A stretch of 37,449 nucleotides of DNA from an uncultured Candidatus Planktophila sp. (lineage in GTDB: Bacteria; Actinomycetota; Actinomycetes; Nanopelagicales; Nanopelagicaceae). Each line of letters begins with the position of its first letter. The stretch's first letter is position 1. The stretch covers positions 1 to 37,449 of the forward strand of contig CALJUA010000017.1 in NCBI GenBank assembly GCA_937975715.1. Direction: 5' to 3'. The position numbers and the translations under genes were made by a program. Positions 6,568 to 15,330 of this stretch are shown one piece after another. Under the pieces are notes generated by a model. The model saw only the letters and a program-made list of their open reading frames with translations, was not told the DNA's origin and searched no databases.

Positions 6568-7743
6568 GTGTCCACATTAATAAAAGTCCTTCGCAATACC
6601 GTCATCGTTCTTCTCGCTCTCTATCTTGCGCTCTTTGGATTGACCCGAGTCATCCACTATCCAGAGCCAATAGCAGCGATCAAATTGGGGTTGGCACCGG
6701 CTTCGAAAACTCCTGACCTAATGCCGAGCCACTGGATCGTCGCCGCTCCATCAACTTTTGCTCCATGGCAGCAGAGTGAGGCAGAGACCATTGGCGAAGT
6801 GACTTATCGCGGCGAAAAGATATCTTTTCAGCAGTTTCTTGACACCACACATACCAATGCTTTCTTAGTTATTCGCAATGGCAAGATCACGCACGAGTAT
6901 TACAAAGATAAAGCTTTCACTAAGACTCGACTTCCTTCCTATTCAGTCGGCAAAGCGATGACCTCTCTTGTTGTTGGTCAGCTTATTGATCAGGGCAAAA
7001 TCAGCGAATCAGATACTTTTGTGAAGTACTTCCCCGAATATAAGACCGGTGGAGCTTTCGACAAGATCACTATCCAGCAACTTCTCGACATGCAATCAGG
7101 TGTGGGTGTATCAGATAATTATCCTTCAGGTCCATCGGGCTGGGGCGTTGCCATTGCGCAGATGTATGCCAGCACCGATATTCCTTGGTTCTTAAAGCAC
7201 AACCGCAAGATGGATTTCGAGCCTGGTACAGATTCTGTTTATCGCAGCGTTGACCCGCAGATGATTGGAATGGTAATTCAAAAAGTTACCAGTCAATCAG
7301 TATCAGATTACTTTACCGCGAATATCTGGCAGGCAGTTGGTGCAGATTTTGATGCCACTTGGAACGTCGACCGAGTTGGCGGATACGAGAAGACATTCTG
7401 TTGCTTCAACGCGGTCGCCCGCGACTATGCACGAATCGGCCAATTAGTTCTTGATAAAGGTGTCGTTCCGGAGACTAAACAACAAGTAATTAGCTCTTCC
7501 TGGATGAAGCGCATTACATCTCCTGTTACCCGACTTGATTACGACTGGGGTTACGGTGCTTACTTCTGGCATCCATATCCTGGTGTTTCACTAATGCTCG
7601 GATTACATGGTCAGTTTGTTTACATCGATATTCCGAATAATACGGTGATAGTAAAACTTAGCGACGAACCTACCGATAGCGACAATCTTTCACCGATGGT
7701 TGCAGCTGTACTTAAGCAGATATCTGAAAAAACTACCTCGTAG
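6568..7743 (+). CDS. Membrane-anchored serine hydrolase, beta-lactamase/PBP-like family
   Basis: The 391-aa protein starts at GTG. Residues about 8–29 (VLRNTVIVLLALYLALFGLTRV) form a single membrane segment, so the enzyme domain should face outside the membrane. The catalytic domain has the class C beta-lactamase/esterase SxxK motif S126-V-G-K129. A YxS motif (Y225-R-S227) replaces the usual YxN, and an HG pair (H347-G348) stands where KTG usually lies. Such families include esterases, D-amino-acid peptidases and 6-aminohexanoate-dimer hydrolases, so a beta-lactam-resistance role should not be assumed. It has no Shine-Dalgarno and probably a leaderless promoter. Its 3' end overlaps the convergent FN3 gene by 11 bp. 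The substrate is unknown. Confidence 0.85.
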   Translation: MSTLIKVLRNTVIVLLALYLALFGLTRVIHYPEPIAAIKLGLAPASKTPDLMPSHWIVAAPSTFAPWQQSEAETIGEVTYRGEKISFQQFLDTTHTNAFLVIRNGKITHEYYKDKAFTKTRLPSYSVGKAMTSLVVGQLIDQGKISESDTFVKYFPEYKTGGAFDKITIQQLLDMQSGVGVSDNYPSGPSGWGVAIAQMYASTDIPWFLKHNRKMDFEPGTDSVYRSVDPQMIGMVIQKVTSQSVSDYFTANIWQAVGADFDATWNVDRVGGYEKTFCCFNAVARDYARIGQLVLDKGVVPETKQQVISSSWMKRITSPVTRLDYDWGYGAYFWHPYPGVSLMLGLHGQFVYIDIPNNTVIVKLSDEPTDSDNLSPMVAAVLKQISEKTTS

Positions 7744-9694
7744 TCGTACGTTTGAGGATGTATCTCTCGACGGAGGAGGTCGTCGTTGGGTAGGCACCAA
7801 TTGTTGGCACAAGTGTCGCCGCAATGGTCTGTCGTGCAGTCAGCGCCGGCTTGAAGGTGCAAGTGACCGTAATTGGCGTTGCTCCAGACGCAACTTTATT
7901 GAGACATCCAGGGATGCGTTTTCCTGCCAAAAGGAAAGTAACCTTCCCGGTTACCGAGACAGAAACACTTGCAGTTATTGATACGCCTTTAGAAATAGAA
8001 TCTGGAACCGTCAGCGTTACTGTAATCTGCGAAACCGAGTTATTGGTAATAGATCGCGTGGAGATTGCAGCCATTTCATTTCCAGCAGAGTCAATCCAGC
8101 GTCCGCTTGCAGCTCCTCCAGATGGTGCATAAGAGAACGTCACATATGCACCCGCGGGAATAGTCCGTGAGAGTGTCAGAGTTGCAATAGAGCCCGAAAA
8201 GCTAGTTGAGGTCACCGAAAGCGCGCTACCGCTATCCGATACGGTATAAATCCCGGTTACCTGACTTGTATTTGTAATGGTCTCACTTGCGGTCACAATA
8301 ATGGCATTTCCTGCGGTATTGACAGCAATCGATGACGCTGTTGGCGCTGTGTTGTCTATCCTGATTGTCCCTGCAACCGCCGTGGAAAGATTATTGAGCG
8401 AGTCGACTGCATATAAGTTATATAGCCCGTCGTTAAGTGCGCTTAAAGTCAGCGTTGTACTCGAATTCGCTGCAGAAATGGAGACTGAATTCTTATTTGC
8501 CGTAGCCGCTCCGGTGATGCTCGCAACATTCGTAACAGTCACTGATTGATTTACCAAGTAAACAGTTCCTACCTCAGTTGACCTTACCGTAATAGTGTCA
8601 CTGTTCTTTCCGATGGTTTTGGCATCAATACGAGAGACGGTAGGAGGGGTGTTATCGGCAAGTGGCGTGATTGGGGAGTTCACAAATATGGTCAAGCCAA
8701 AGGTCGAGATGCTTGGGCAATAATTATTTGTTCCACCACAAAATGTCCAATCTGAATTCTGTGCTATTCCAGAACCATCGCCGAAACCAATATCAGGCTT
8801 TGCTACGCCATGCTGATTCCAGGCAAAAATCGTTTTCAACTGATCCATGTTGTGTACTTGAAAGGATCCATAAGTTCCAACAGCTGGTTGATCATCGTAA
8901 TCATAAATTGAAGTATTTCCGGCCGGACTTAATCCATTTTGATAAGTCGCATAATCCGAGTTCCAGAGTTCCACTCGACCGCTGATACCGAAACCGTTGG
9001 TAATGGCGTTTGAGTAATAGCCAGTGCTGGCAACGCTGGAGAAGACAGTTAAATCAGAGACATTTGCTTGAACGGTAAATGGCACATTTGGCGATGGCAC
9101 CTGTAAATTGGCAATTGTAGGTTGCACCGTGACTGAGGTGGAGACGGTAGTAGCTACGGTTCCACCTTGCGCCCATTTATAGAAATCCACATCTGCATAG
9201 TTGGACGCTGTAGAAATAGTATTTTCAAACAAGTATCGCACTCGAGTGAAGCTAGCGCTTACTGTGCCGGAATTATTAATATCGTAAATGATCGAATTGC
9301 TAGAACGAGACTTGGTTGTAGTTTTATAGACAGTGGACCATGGATACCCATAGGCACCAGTTCCGGCTGACGTTACAGCAGCAATGCGCAGATAAATAGC
9401 CGAACTGGTTAAACCAAGAACTGTGTACGGACTCGATGTTGGAGTGGCAACATCGCTCCACCCTCCATCATTGAGGCCGGTCGAAGACTTCTGGATGCGG
9501 TAGTTCACTATCCCGTTGCCCAGATCCGCAGGAGCGCTCCAGCTGAGAGTCACACCGCCAGCGACGGCAGATTGGGATATCGAACGAGGCGCACTTGCAT
9601 AGCCACCAGTCAGTGCATGGGCTGATGGTGAATGTATTGGCGCTAAGAGCGCGGAGAGCGCGGCAAGGAGAGATAACCCGAACCTGGTGCGCAT
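7733..9694 (-). CDS. Secreted multidomain protein with fibronectin type III and Ig-like domains
   Basis: The 653-aa protein has a signal peptide (MRTRFGLSLLAALSALLAPI, continuing to SPSAHA, cleavage near 26–28). An FN3 domain follows (about 33–125), from SISQSAVAGGVTLSWSAP through NYRIQKSS to SAIYLRIAAV. A middle region (about 130–350) rich in Ser/Thr/Tyr/Asn has no family I recognise and contains two Cys (FCGGTNNYCPS). A DNTPPTVSR segment (about 350) and DNTAPTAS (about 455) open two Ig-like beta domains; the second includes the WIDSAGNEMA stretch typical of SwmB/Ig-like repeats. A final domain (about 565–653) resembles bacterial Ig-like repeats (VTFLLAGKRIPGC). No sortase or membrane anchor is seen. 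It is probably a secreted surface or matrix-binding protein. A TAAATT box 6 nt upstream of the ATG suggests leaderless transcription. It sits just after proB (12-bp gap). Confidence 0.85.
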   Translation of the reverse strand: MRTRFGLSLLAALSALLAPIHSPSAHALTGGYASAPRSISQSAVAGGVTLSWSAPADLGNGIVNYRIQKSSTGLNDGGWSDVATPTSSPYTVLGLTSSAIYLRIAAVTSAGTGAYGYPWSTVYKTTTKSRSSNSIIYDINNSGTVSASFTRVRYLFENTISTASNYADVDFYKWAQGGTVATTVSTSVTVQPTIANLQVPSPNVPFTVQANVSDLTVFSSVASTGYYSNAITNGFGISGRVELWNSDYATYQNGLSPAGNTSIYDYDDQPAVGTYGSFQVHNMDQLKTIFAWNQHGVAKPDIGFGDGSGIAQNSDWTFCGGTNNYCPSISTFGLTIFVNSPITPLADNTPPTVSRIDAKTIGKNSDTITVRSTEVGTVYLVNQSVTVTNVASITGAATANKNSVSISAANSSTTLTLSALNDGLYNLYAVDSLNNLSTAVAGTIRIDNTAPTASSIAVNTAGNAIIVTASETITNTSQVTGIYTVSDSGSALSVTSTSFSGSIATLTLSRTIPAGAYVTFSYAPSGGAASGRWIDSAGNEMAAISTRSITNNSVSQITVTLTVPDSISKGVSITASVSVSVTGKVTFLLAGKRIPGCLNKVASGATPITVTCTFKPALTARQTIAATLVPTIGAYPTTTSSVERYILKRTTTR

Positions 9695-9700
9695 GGCGGT

Positions 9701-9706
9701 AATTTA
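9701..9706 (-). promoter_or_regulatory. -10 box of the leaderless FN3-protein promoter
   Basis: TAAATT on the minus strand ends 6 nt before the ATG at 9694 and begins immediately after the proB TAG stop. No Shine-Dalgarno lies in this interval. Confidence 0.45.
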
Positions 9707-10822
9707 CTAAAGGAGGACTAAATCGTCACGATGCACGAGCTCACGCTCGAATTCGGCGCCAAGAGTTGCCGCTAGTTCTCTGGTAGAGCGACCAAGCATC
9801 TGCGGAATATCTTCCGATTCAAAGGCAACGAGTCCACGTGCAATTATCTTGCCATCTTGAGATACAAGCTCCACTGTATCTCCCGCACCAAAGGATCCTT
9901 CAACGGATGTAACGCCCGCTGGAAGTAACGAAACTCCGCGTTCGATGATCGCCTTCACTGCACCGTCATCAAGAATCAAGCGACCGCGAGCTGATGATGC
10001 ATGTGCAAGCCAGAGCAAGCGCGCATTGGTGCGCTCCGATTGTGCGTGAAAGATAGTTCCAAACTCTTTACCCGCAAGAGAATCTGCAGATTGAGCAAGT
10101 GAAGTCAGAAGCATTGGTGTGCCAGCAGATGTTGCAATACGAGCTGCTTCAATCTTGGTGACCATGCCGCCACTACCCACCCCTGCTGAACCTGCTCCCC
10201 CAACCTCTACGGAATCAATGTCAGCAAAGTTGGCAACTTCATGAATCGCTTTTGCCCCTGGCTGTGATGGATGTGCGTCATACAAAGCATCAACATCAGA
10301 GATAAGAACTAGTAAGTCAGCCTGAACCAGAAGTGCAACGAGAGCTGCAAGTCGATCGTTATCGCCGAAGCGAATCTCAGCTGTACCGACAGAGTCATTT
10401 TCATTAATGATTGGAATAACACCCAGTGAGAGCAACTTGGAAAGTGTCTGCTGCGCGGTGTTGTAATGGCTGCGACGAACAACATCTTCTGTTGTCAGCA
10501 ATACCTGTGATGAAACGATGGAGTGAGCGCTAAAGAGTTCGTTGTACTTTGCGATAAGAAGACCTTGGCCAACAGATGCTGCAGCTTGCTGAGTTGGAAG
10601 ATCCTTAGGGCGCGAAGTTAGCTTGAGAGGCGCAAGTCCCGCTGCGATTGCACCCGATGAGACGATGAGGACTTCTGCTCCACGAGCGCGAAGTGATGTA
10701 GCGAGATCAACAATCTTTGCGACTGCTGATGCATCGAGCGCTGAACCAGCAGAACCTGTGAGCGAAGACGAGCCGACCTTCAGGACGATTCGCTTGGCGC
10801 CAGTGACTGCCGTGCGGTTCAT
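9707..10822 (-). CDS. proB: Glutamate 5-kinase with C-terminal PUA domain
   Basis: ProB phosphorylates glutamate to gamma-glutamyl phosphate, the committed step of proline synthesis and usually feedback-inhibited by proline. The 371-aa protein has the amino-acid-kinase domain: KVGSSSL (15–21), VSSGAIAAG (54–62), IINENDSV (138–145), FGDNDRLAA (152–160) and SDVDALYD (175–182). A PUA domain follows at about 278–355 (RGRLILDDGAVKAI, then ARGLVAFESEDI). Length is normal for the PUA-containing form. Its ATG overlaps the obg stop as TAATG, so it is probably translationally coupled to obg. Confidence 0.97.
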   Translation of the reverse strand: MNRTAVTGAKRIVLKVGSSSLTGSAGSALDASAVAKIVDLATSLRARGAEVLIVSSGAIAAGLAPLKLTSRPKDLPTQQAAASVGQGLLIAKYNELFSAHSIVSSQVLLTTEDVVRRSHYNTAQQTLSKLLSLGVIPIINENDSVGTAEIRFGDNDRLAALVALLVQADLLVLISDVDALYDAHPSQPGAKAIHEVANFADIDSVEVGGAGSAGVGSGGMVTKIEAARIATSAGTPMLLTSLAQSADSLAGKEFGTIFHAQSERTNARLLWLAHASSARGRLILDDGAVKAIIERGVSLLPAGVTSVEGSFGAGDTVELVSQDGKIIARGLVAFESEDIPQMLGRSTRELAATLGAEFERELVHRDDLVLL

Positions 10823-12321
10823 TACTGCTCCTCGGTCTCTTCCTTAACTGATGTAACCTCTATAACTCTTGGGGTATGAGGGTCTGCGACCTTGTACTCC
10901 CATTGTTCTGCAATTTCTTCGTCCGAAAGAATATCTTTCTCGCGCTCGGGAGCGTTCCATGTTCCTTCGAGTCGTGAATCCTCTCCACGGCGGTGCAAGA
11001 ATCCTGCGAGCTGCTCGGCACCTGCTTCGATAGTTGGCTCCCAATCGAAGACAACTTCGTTCACGCCGGAACCAATACGGACTTCAGATCCTGCAACCGC
11101 ACCAGCTTTGTAGAGAGCCTTCTCAACACCGAGCTGAGCTAGTCGATCTGCAAGGTATCCAATTGCTTCGGCATTCTTAAAGTTAGTTTGAAGAACCCAG
11201 CGATAGACCTTTGCACCGCGAACTGAGAATGAGCCATCACCGTTCTTCTGAACGCTAAAGCCAGAATCATCGACAGCAGTTGGTCGCAAGATGATACGAG
11301 TGCGCTCTTCTGCCTTTGCTGCAACGCGCTCTGCCTGAACAAGGCGAGCCATTGCATACATAAGATCCTGCAAACCTTCGCGAGATGCTGCAGATACTTT
11401 ATAAACATCGTAGCCACGCTCTTTGAGTTGATCTTCAACCATGTCAGCCATTGCAGCACCATCTGGCAAGTCAATCTTGTTAAGGGCAACAATGCGCTTA
11501 CGACCTTCGAGGCCTCCATAGAGAGCAAGTTCATTTTCGATTGCATCAAGGTCATCAATTGGATTGCGATCCGTCTCGAGAGTTCCGCAGTCGAGGACAT
11601 GCACAAGTGCAACGCAACGTTCGACATGGCGAAGGAATTGAAGACCAAGGCCCTTGCCTTCTGAAGCACCTGGAATCAGTCCTGGAACATCTGCCACTGT
11701 GTAACGCGTATCGCCGGCTTGCACAACGCCGAGGTTGGGAACCAAAGTTGTAAATGGATAATCAGCAATCTTTGGACGAGCAGCTGAAATTGATGCAATC
11801 AAAGATGACTTACCTGCAGATGGAAAACCAACGAGTGCAATATCAGCAACTGACTTGAGCTCGAGTGTAAGGATGCGCTCTTCGCCTGGTTCGCCAAGAA
11901 GCGCAAAACCTGGTGCGCGACGCTTAGAAGATGAGAGTGCAAGGTTTCCCAAGCCGCCCATTCCACCGCGCGCTGCTAAGAATGTTGTTCCGATTCCAAC
12001 GAGGTCGGCGATTTGTTCGCCGTTCTCATAGATAACTGTTCCGTTAGGTACAGCCAAAATAATGTCTTCACCTGAAACGCCATCTTTGCGATCGCCATAA
12101 CCTTGGTGACCTGATGTTGCTTTACGGTGTGGTGAATGGTGGAAATCAAGAAGTGTTGTGACCGATGAATCTACGACGAGAATGACATCTCCGCCGCGAC
12201 CACCATTGCCACCATCTGGACCACCGAGTGGCTTGAACTTCTCACGCTTTACAGAGACGCAACCGTCTCCACCTTTTCCGCCGGTAGCAAAGAGCTGCAC
12301 GCGGTCAACGAATGTTGTCAT
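10822..12321 (-). CDS. obgE: Obg family GTPase
   Basis: Obg is an essential GTPase involved in late 50S ribosome assembly and stress control. The 499-aa protein has the Gly-rich Obg domain (1–158, with GGKGGDGCVSVKREK). The GTPase domain shows G1 GFPSAGKSS (165–173), G3 DVPGLIPGAS (211–220) and G4 NKID (281–284). The C-terminal OCT domain begins near 345 (RIILRPTAVDDSGFSV), followed by an acidic tail (EVTSVKEETEEQ). The start has a good AAGGAG Shine-Dalgarno. It follows rplU–rpmA after an intrinsic terminator, the usual genomic place for obg, and is coupled to proB. Confidence 0.97.
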   Translation of the reverse strand: MTTFVDRVQLFATGGKGGDGCVSVKREKFKPLGGPDGGNGGRGGDVILVVDSSVTTLLDFHHSPHRKATSGHQGYGDRKDGVSGEDIILAVPNGTVIYENGEQIADLVGIGTTFLAARGGMGGLGNLALSSSKRRAPGFALLGEPGEERILTLELKSVADIALVGFPSAGKSSLIASISAARPKIADYPFTTLVPNLGVVQAGDTRYTVADVPGLIPGASEGKGLGLQFLRHVERCVALVHVLDCGTLETDRNPIDDLDAIENELALYGGLEGRKRIVALNKIDLPDGAAMADMVEDQLKERGYDVYKVSAASREGLQDLMYAMARLVQAERVAAKAEERTRIILRPTAVDDSGFSVQKNGDGSFSVRGAKVYRWVLQTNFKNAEAIGYLADRLAQLGVEKALYKAGAVAGSEVRIGSGVNEVVFDWEPTIEAGAEQLAGFLHRRGEDSRLEGTWNAPEREKDILSDEEIAEQWEYKVADPHTPRVIEVTSVKEETEEQ

Positions 12322-12352
12322 CGAACTTCTCCTTTTCTACCTTTGCATTGCT

Positions 12353-12390
12353 AATAATAAAAAAGCGGACCGCGATGAATGCGGCCCGCT
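12353..12390 (-). terminator. Intrinsic terminator after rpmA
   Basis: On the minus strand a 10-bp stem with one mismatch (AGCGGGCCGC against GCGGTCCGCT, 7-nt loop) is followed by TTTTTTATTATT. It lies 20 nt after the rpmA stop and should end rplU–rpmA transcripts. Confidence 0.85.
12354..12359 (-). promoter_or_regulatory. Possible obg -10 box in the terminator tail
   Basis: TATTAT on the minus strand is a near-consensus -10 lying 32 nt before the obg ATG, leaving room for a short leader with the AAGGAG site. It falls within the T-rich tail of the rpmA terminator, so the obg promoter would overlap that terminator. No clear -35 is seen. Confidence 0.4.
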
Positions 12391-12409
12391 CTCTTAAGAG
12401 AAACCAAAA

Positions 12410-12664
12410 TTAAACTGCAGGAACTACATTCACTACGCGACGACCGCGAGCGCGACCGAACTCAACTGAACCTCCAGCGAGTGCGAAGAGAGTGTCATCC
12501 TTGCCGCGACCAACGTTTGCGCCTGGGTGGAAGTGTGTTCCGCGCTGACGTACGAGAATCTCGCCTGCATTGACAACCTGTCCACCGAAACGCTTGATAC
12601 CAAGGTACTGTGGATTTGAATCACGACCGTTACGTGTCGAGGAGACACCCTTCTTACTTGCCAT
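12410..12664 (-). CDS. rpmA: 50S ribosomal protein bL27
   Basis: bL27 contributes its N-terminal tail to the peptidyl transferase centre. The protein is 84 aa, the normal length, beginning MASKKGVSSTRNGRDS and containing the diagnostic GGQVVNAGEILVRQRGTHFHPG. There is no cleavable N-terminal extension as seen in Firmicutes. A Shine-Dalgarno (AAAGGAG) lies about 9–10 nt before the ATG. It follows rplU by 14 bp and is cotranscribed with it. Confidence 0.98.
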   Translation of the reverse strand: MASKKGVSSTRNGRDSNPQYLGIKRFGGQVVNAGEILVRQRGTHFHPGANVGRGKDDTLFALAGGSVEFGRARGRRVVNVVPAV

Positions 12665-12678
12665 TTATCTGGGCTCCT

Positions 12679-12993
12679 TTACTTCGCGCCGCTGATTGCG
12701 GTGATCTTGATTCGTGTGTGCTGTGCACGGAAACCTTGACGGCGACGGTGACCTGTCTTGTTCTTGTAACGAAGGATGTCGATCTTCGGACCCTTTGTCT
12801 CTTCAAGAATCTCGCCTGTGACTGTTACGCCTGAGAGAACCTTTGGATCTGTTGTGACGTTAGCGCCATCAACGACGAGAAGCGTTGGGAAGTTAACTGA
12901 TGCGCCAACCTTTGCATCAATACGGTCGACAGTGATTGTCTCGCCCACTGTTACCTTCTCCTGGCGACCGCCAGCTTTTACGATTGCGTACAC
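12679..12993 (-). CDS. rplU: 50S ribosomal protein bL21
   Basis: bL21 is a 23S rRNA-binding protein of the large subunit. It is 104 aa, starting at GTG (MYAIVKAGGRQEKVTVGE), with the family signature around KIDILRYKNKTGHRRRQGFR and ending TRIKITAISGAK. A GAGG Shine-Dalgarno lies about 8 nt upstream. Gene order rne–rplU–rpmA–obg is standard. Confidence 0.98.
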   Translation of the reverse strand: MYAIVKAGGRQEKVTVGETITVDRIDAKVGASVNFPTLLVVDGANVTTDPKVLSGVTVTGEILEETKGPKIDILRYKNKTGHRRRQGFRAQHTRIKITAISGAK

Positions 12994-13024
12994 GCTTGAA
13001 CCTCGAGTTCTTCTAGATAAATAA

Positions 13025-13049
13025 GCCTGAAGCCGTGCTTCGGGCAGGC
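13025..13049 (-). promoter_or_regulatory. Hairpin in the rne–rplU intergenic leader
   Basis: In the 102-bp gap between rne and rplU, GCCT and AGGC (4 bp) enclose an inner 5-bp stem (GAAGC/GCTTC) with a 4-nt bulge. On the minus strand it is followed by TTATTTATC. It could be a weak terminator for rne or part of the rplU leader; r-protein leaders often carry autoregulatory stems. It is short, so the call is tentative. Confidence 0.3.
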
Positions 13050-13095
13050 GCTAAGGATACGGATTTCGTCCCCTTAGGGTCAAATTGGGGTGAAA

Positions 13096-15294
13096 CTAGG
13101 CTGTAATCACACCAGAGCTAGCGGCGCGACGGCGGCGCTTGCCCTTGGGGGTGGTGACGGCATCTGGAGCAGATTCTTCAGGGACCTCGTCATTGAGGGT
13201 TTCGTGGAACTCGTGCTCAGTTGCTGCCTCTTCCTCAACATCTGGGTGATGGGCGCTCTGTGAGTTGATTTGAGGCATTGGAGCCTTCATCTTCACTGGA
13301 TCCATATGGATATGGATACCGCGACCATTACACGAATCACATGTTGTTGAGAATGCTTCGATGAGCCCCTGTCCAACGCGCTTACGAGTCATCTGGACGA
13401 GACCAAGCGATGTTACTTCTGCAACCTGATGCTTGGTGCGATCGCGACCGAGGCATTCAACGAGGCGACGAAGCACGGCTTCCCGGTTTGATTCGAGAAC
13501 CATATCGATGAAGTCGATTACGACGATTCCGCCAAGGTCGCGAAGACGTAGCTGACGAGCGATTTCTTCTGCCGCTTCGAGGTTGTTCTTTGTAACTGTC
13601 TCTTCGAGATTTCCACCCTTACCGATGAACTTTCCGGTGTTGACGTCGATAACAACCATCGCTTCGGTGCGATCGATAACAAGTGATCCACCTGAAGGAA
13701 GATAAACCTTGCGATCGAACGCCTTAGCAAGTTGTTCTTCAACGCGGTAGTCAGCGAAGAGATCGCCTGTACCTGTGTACTTCTCAAGACGTGATGAAAG
13801 CTCTGGTGCAATGGAACCGAGGTAAGAACTAATTTCTTCCCATGCTTCATTGCCTTGAATTGTGAGCTTGCGGAAATCTTCGTTGAAGATATCGCGGATT
13901 ACACGTACTGCAAGATCTGGCTCTGAGAGCAAGAGTGCAGGTGCGTGGAAGTTTGGATTTTCAGACTTCTGATAGATCTCTTCCCATTGCGCCTTTAAGC
14001 GCTCGACATCTGCAGTGAGTTCTTCTTCGCTGACACCTTCTGCAGCGGTTCGCACAATGACGCCAGCTGTATCAGGAATCAAGTTCTTCAAGATTGACTT
14101 TAGGCGTGTGCGCTCTGACTCTGGAAGACGCTTTGAAATACCTGACATTCCTCCGCCAGGAACAAAGACAACATAACGACCAGGCAATGAGATTTGGCTT
14201 GTGAGGCGTGCACCCTTTTGACCGATTGGATCCTTAGTGACCTGTACCAATACTGGCTGGCCTGTCTTGAGAACCATTTCGATTTTACGTGGCTCAGATT
14301 CTGAGATACCTGCTGCATCCCAGTTGACTTCGCCTGCATAGAGAACCGCGTTACGGCCCTTTCCAATATCAACGAATGCAGCTTCCATGGAAGGAAGTAC
14401 GTTCTGAACGCGACCTAAGTAAACGTTACCGACGTATGAAACGTTGGCGTTACGGTTTACGTAGTGCTCGACCATCACGTTATCTTCGATAACCGCAATC
14501 TGAATACGGTCACCGATCTGACGAACGACCATCTCACGATCGACGTTTTCACGACGAGCTAAGAAGTCTGCATCAGTAAGAATTGTTCCGCGGCGACGGT
14601 ATGGCTCGCGATAAGAATCATTGCGGTCACGACTACCACGGTCACGTGAATTACGTGAATTGCGATCACGAGTTGAACGCTCGCGTGTTGGGCGCTCTGT
14701 CTTTTCGCGAACTTCGCGGACCTTAACAACGGTGACGACGCCATCTTCATCGATGGTCTCCCCCGGTGTTACTCCTTCGCCAGTTGCGCGACGGCGACGG
14801 CGACGACGATGTGTTGTGCCATCAGCATCAGTTGTCTCTTCTGACTCGTCAGATGAATCCTCTGAATCAGTTGAGTTCTCTTCATCATTAACACCATCTA
14901 CGCCATTTGGCTTACGGCGACCTCGGCCACCACGACGGCGACGGCGGTTACGGGAAGAACGGCTCTCAGAATCTGATGATGACTCTGTTGAATCTTGAGC
15001 GACGGGCTCTTTATCTTCAAGTGGTTCTTCTTTTGCAACCTTGGCAGTTGCCTTGCGAACACGAGCTGGGGCTTTATCTTCTAGAGGTGCCTGGAAGACA
15101 GGGACTGGAACGGCTGCCTTCTTGCGTGTCTTTGGTGCAGACGCAACATCTGATGTCGCAACTTGATCTGGAACCCCTGCCACCGCAGTGACATCCTTCG
15201 GCTCGGACACAGCAGATTCAGCTGTGCCCGATAGCGACTTCTTTGATGACTTTTTAATAGCCCTTTTACGGGGAGTTTTTGGCTCAATAGCCAT
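13096..15294 (-). CDS. rne: Ribonuclease E/G
   Basis: This is an endoribonuclease for mRNA decay and rRNA/tRNA processing. The start is taken at the ATG at 15294 (MAIEPKTPRKR, 732 aa); a TTG two codons earlier is the alternative. The first ~235 residues are low-complexity: Lys/Ala/Pro, then Ser/Asp/Glu blocks and Arg-rich clusters (RNRRRRRGGRGRR, HRRRRRRRA, RDRNSRNSRDRGSRDR), likely disordered and RNA-binding. The S1 and catalytic domain follows from about 245, with the metal-binding Asp pair in VVIDVNTG (D550) and VVIDFIDM (D594) and the zinc-link CDSCNGRG (C652, C655). The tail is acidic then basic. N-terminal placement of the disordered arm is usual in actinobacterial RNase E. A GAAGG Shine-Dalgarno is 9 nt upstream. 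Confidence 0.96.
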   Translation of the reverse strand: MAIEPKTPRKRAIKKSSKKSLSGTAESAVSEPKDVTAVAGVPDQVATSDVASAPKTRKKAAVPVPVFQAPLEDKAPARVRKATAKVAKEEPLEDKEPVAQDSTESSSDSESRSSRNRRRRRGGRGRRKPNGVDGVNDEENSTDSEDSSDESEETTDADGTTHRRRRRRRATGEGVTPGETIDEDGVVTVVKVREVREKTERPTRERSTRDRNSRNSRDRGSRDRNDSYREPYRRRGTILTDADFLARRENVDREMVVRQIGDRIQIAVIEDNVMVEHYVNRNANVSYVGNVYLGRVQNVLPSMEAAFVDIGKGRNAVLYAGEVNWDAAGISESEPRKIEMVLKTGQPVLVQVTKDPIGQKGARLTSQISLPGRYVVFVPGGGMSGISKRLPESERTRLKSILKNLIPDTAGVIVRTAAEGVSEEELTADVERLKAQWEEIYQKSENPNFHAPALLLSEPDLAVRVIRDIFNEDFRKLTIQGNEAWEEISSYLGSIAPELSSRLEKYTGTGDLFADYRVEEQLAKAFDRKVYLPSGGSLVIDRTEAMVVIDVNTGKFIGKGGNLEETVTKNNLEAAEEIARQLRLRDLGGIVVIDFIDMVLESNREAVLRRLVECLGRDRTKHQVAEVTSLGLVQMTRKRVGQGLIEAFSTTCDSCNGRGIHIHMDPVKMKAPMPQINSQSAHHPDVEEEAATEHEFHETLNDEVPEESAPDAVTTPKGKRRRRAASSGVITA

Positions 15295-15330
15295 ATACAA
15301 ATACCTTCATTTCAAAATCTAGTGTGGTTC

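Noticed and set aside
6568..7743. Annotation as a beta-lactamase resistance gene
   Set aside because: Only SxxK is canonical; the other motifs fit esterase or peptidase members of the family.
14621..14998. Arg/Ser-rich plus-strand ORF of 125 codons
   Set aside because: It is the mirror of the low-complexity Arg/Ser/Asp region of rne on the other strand.
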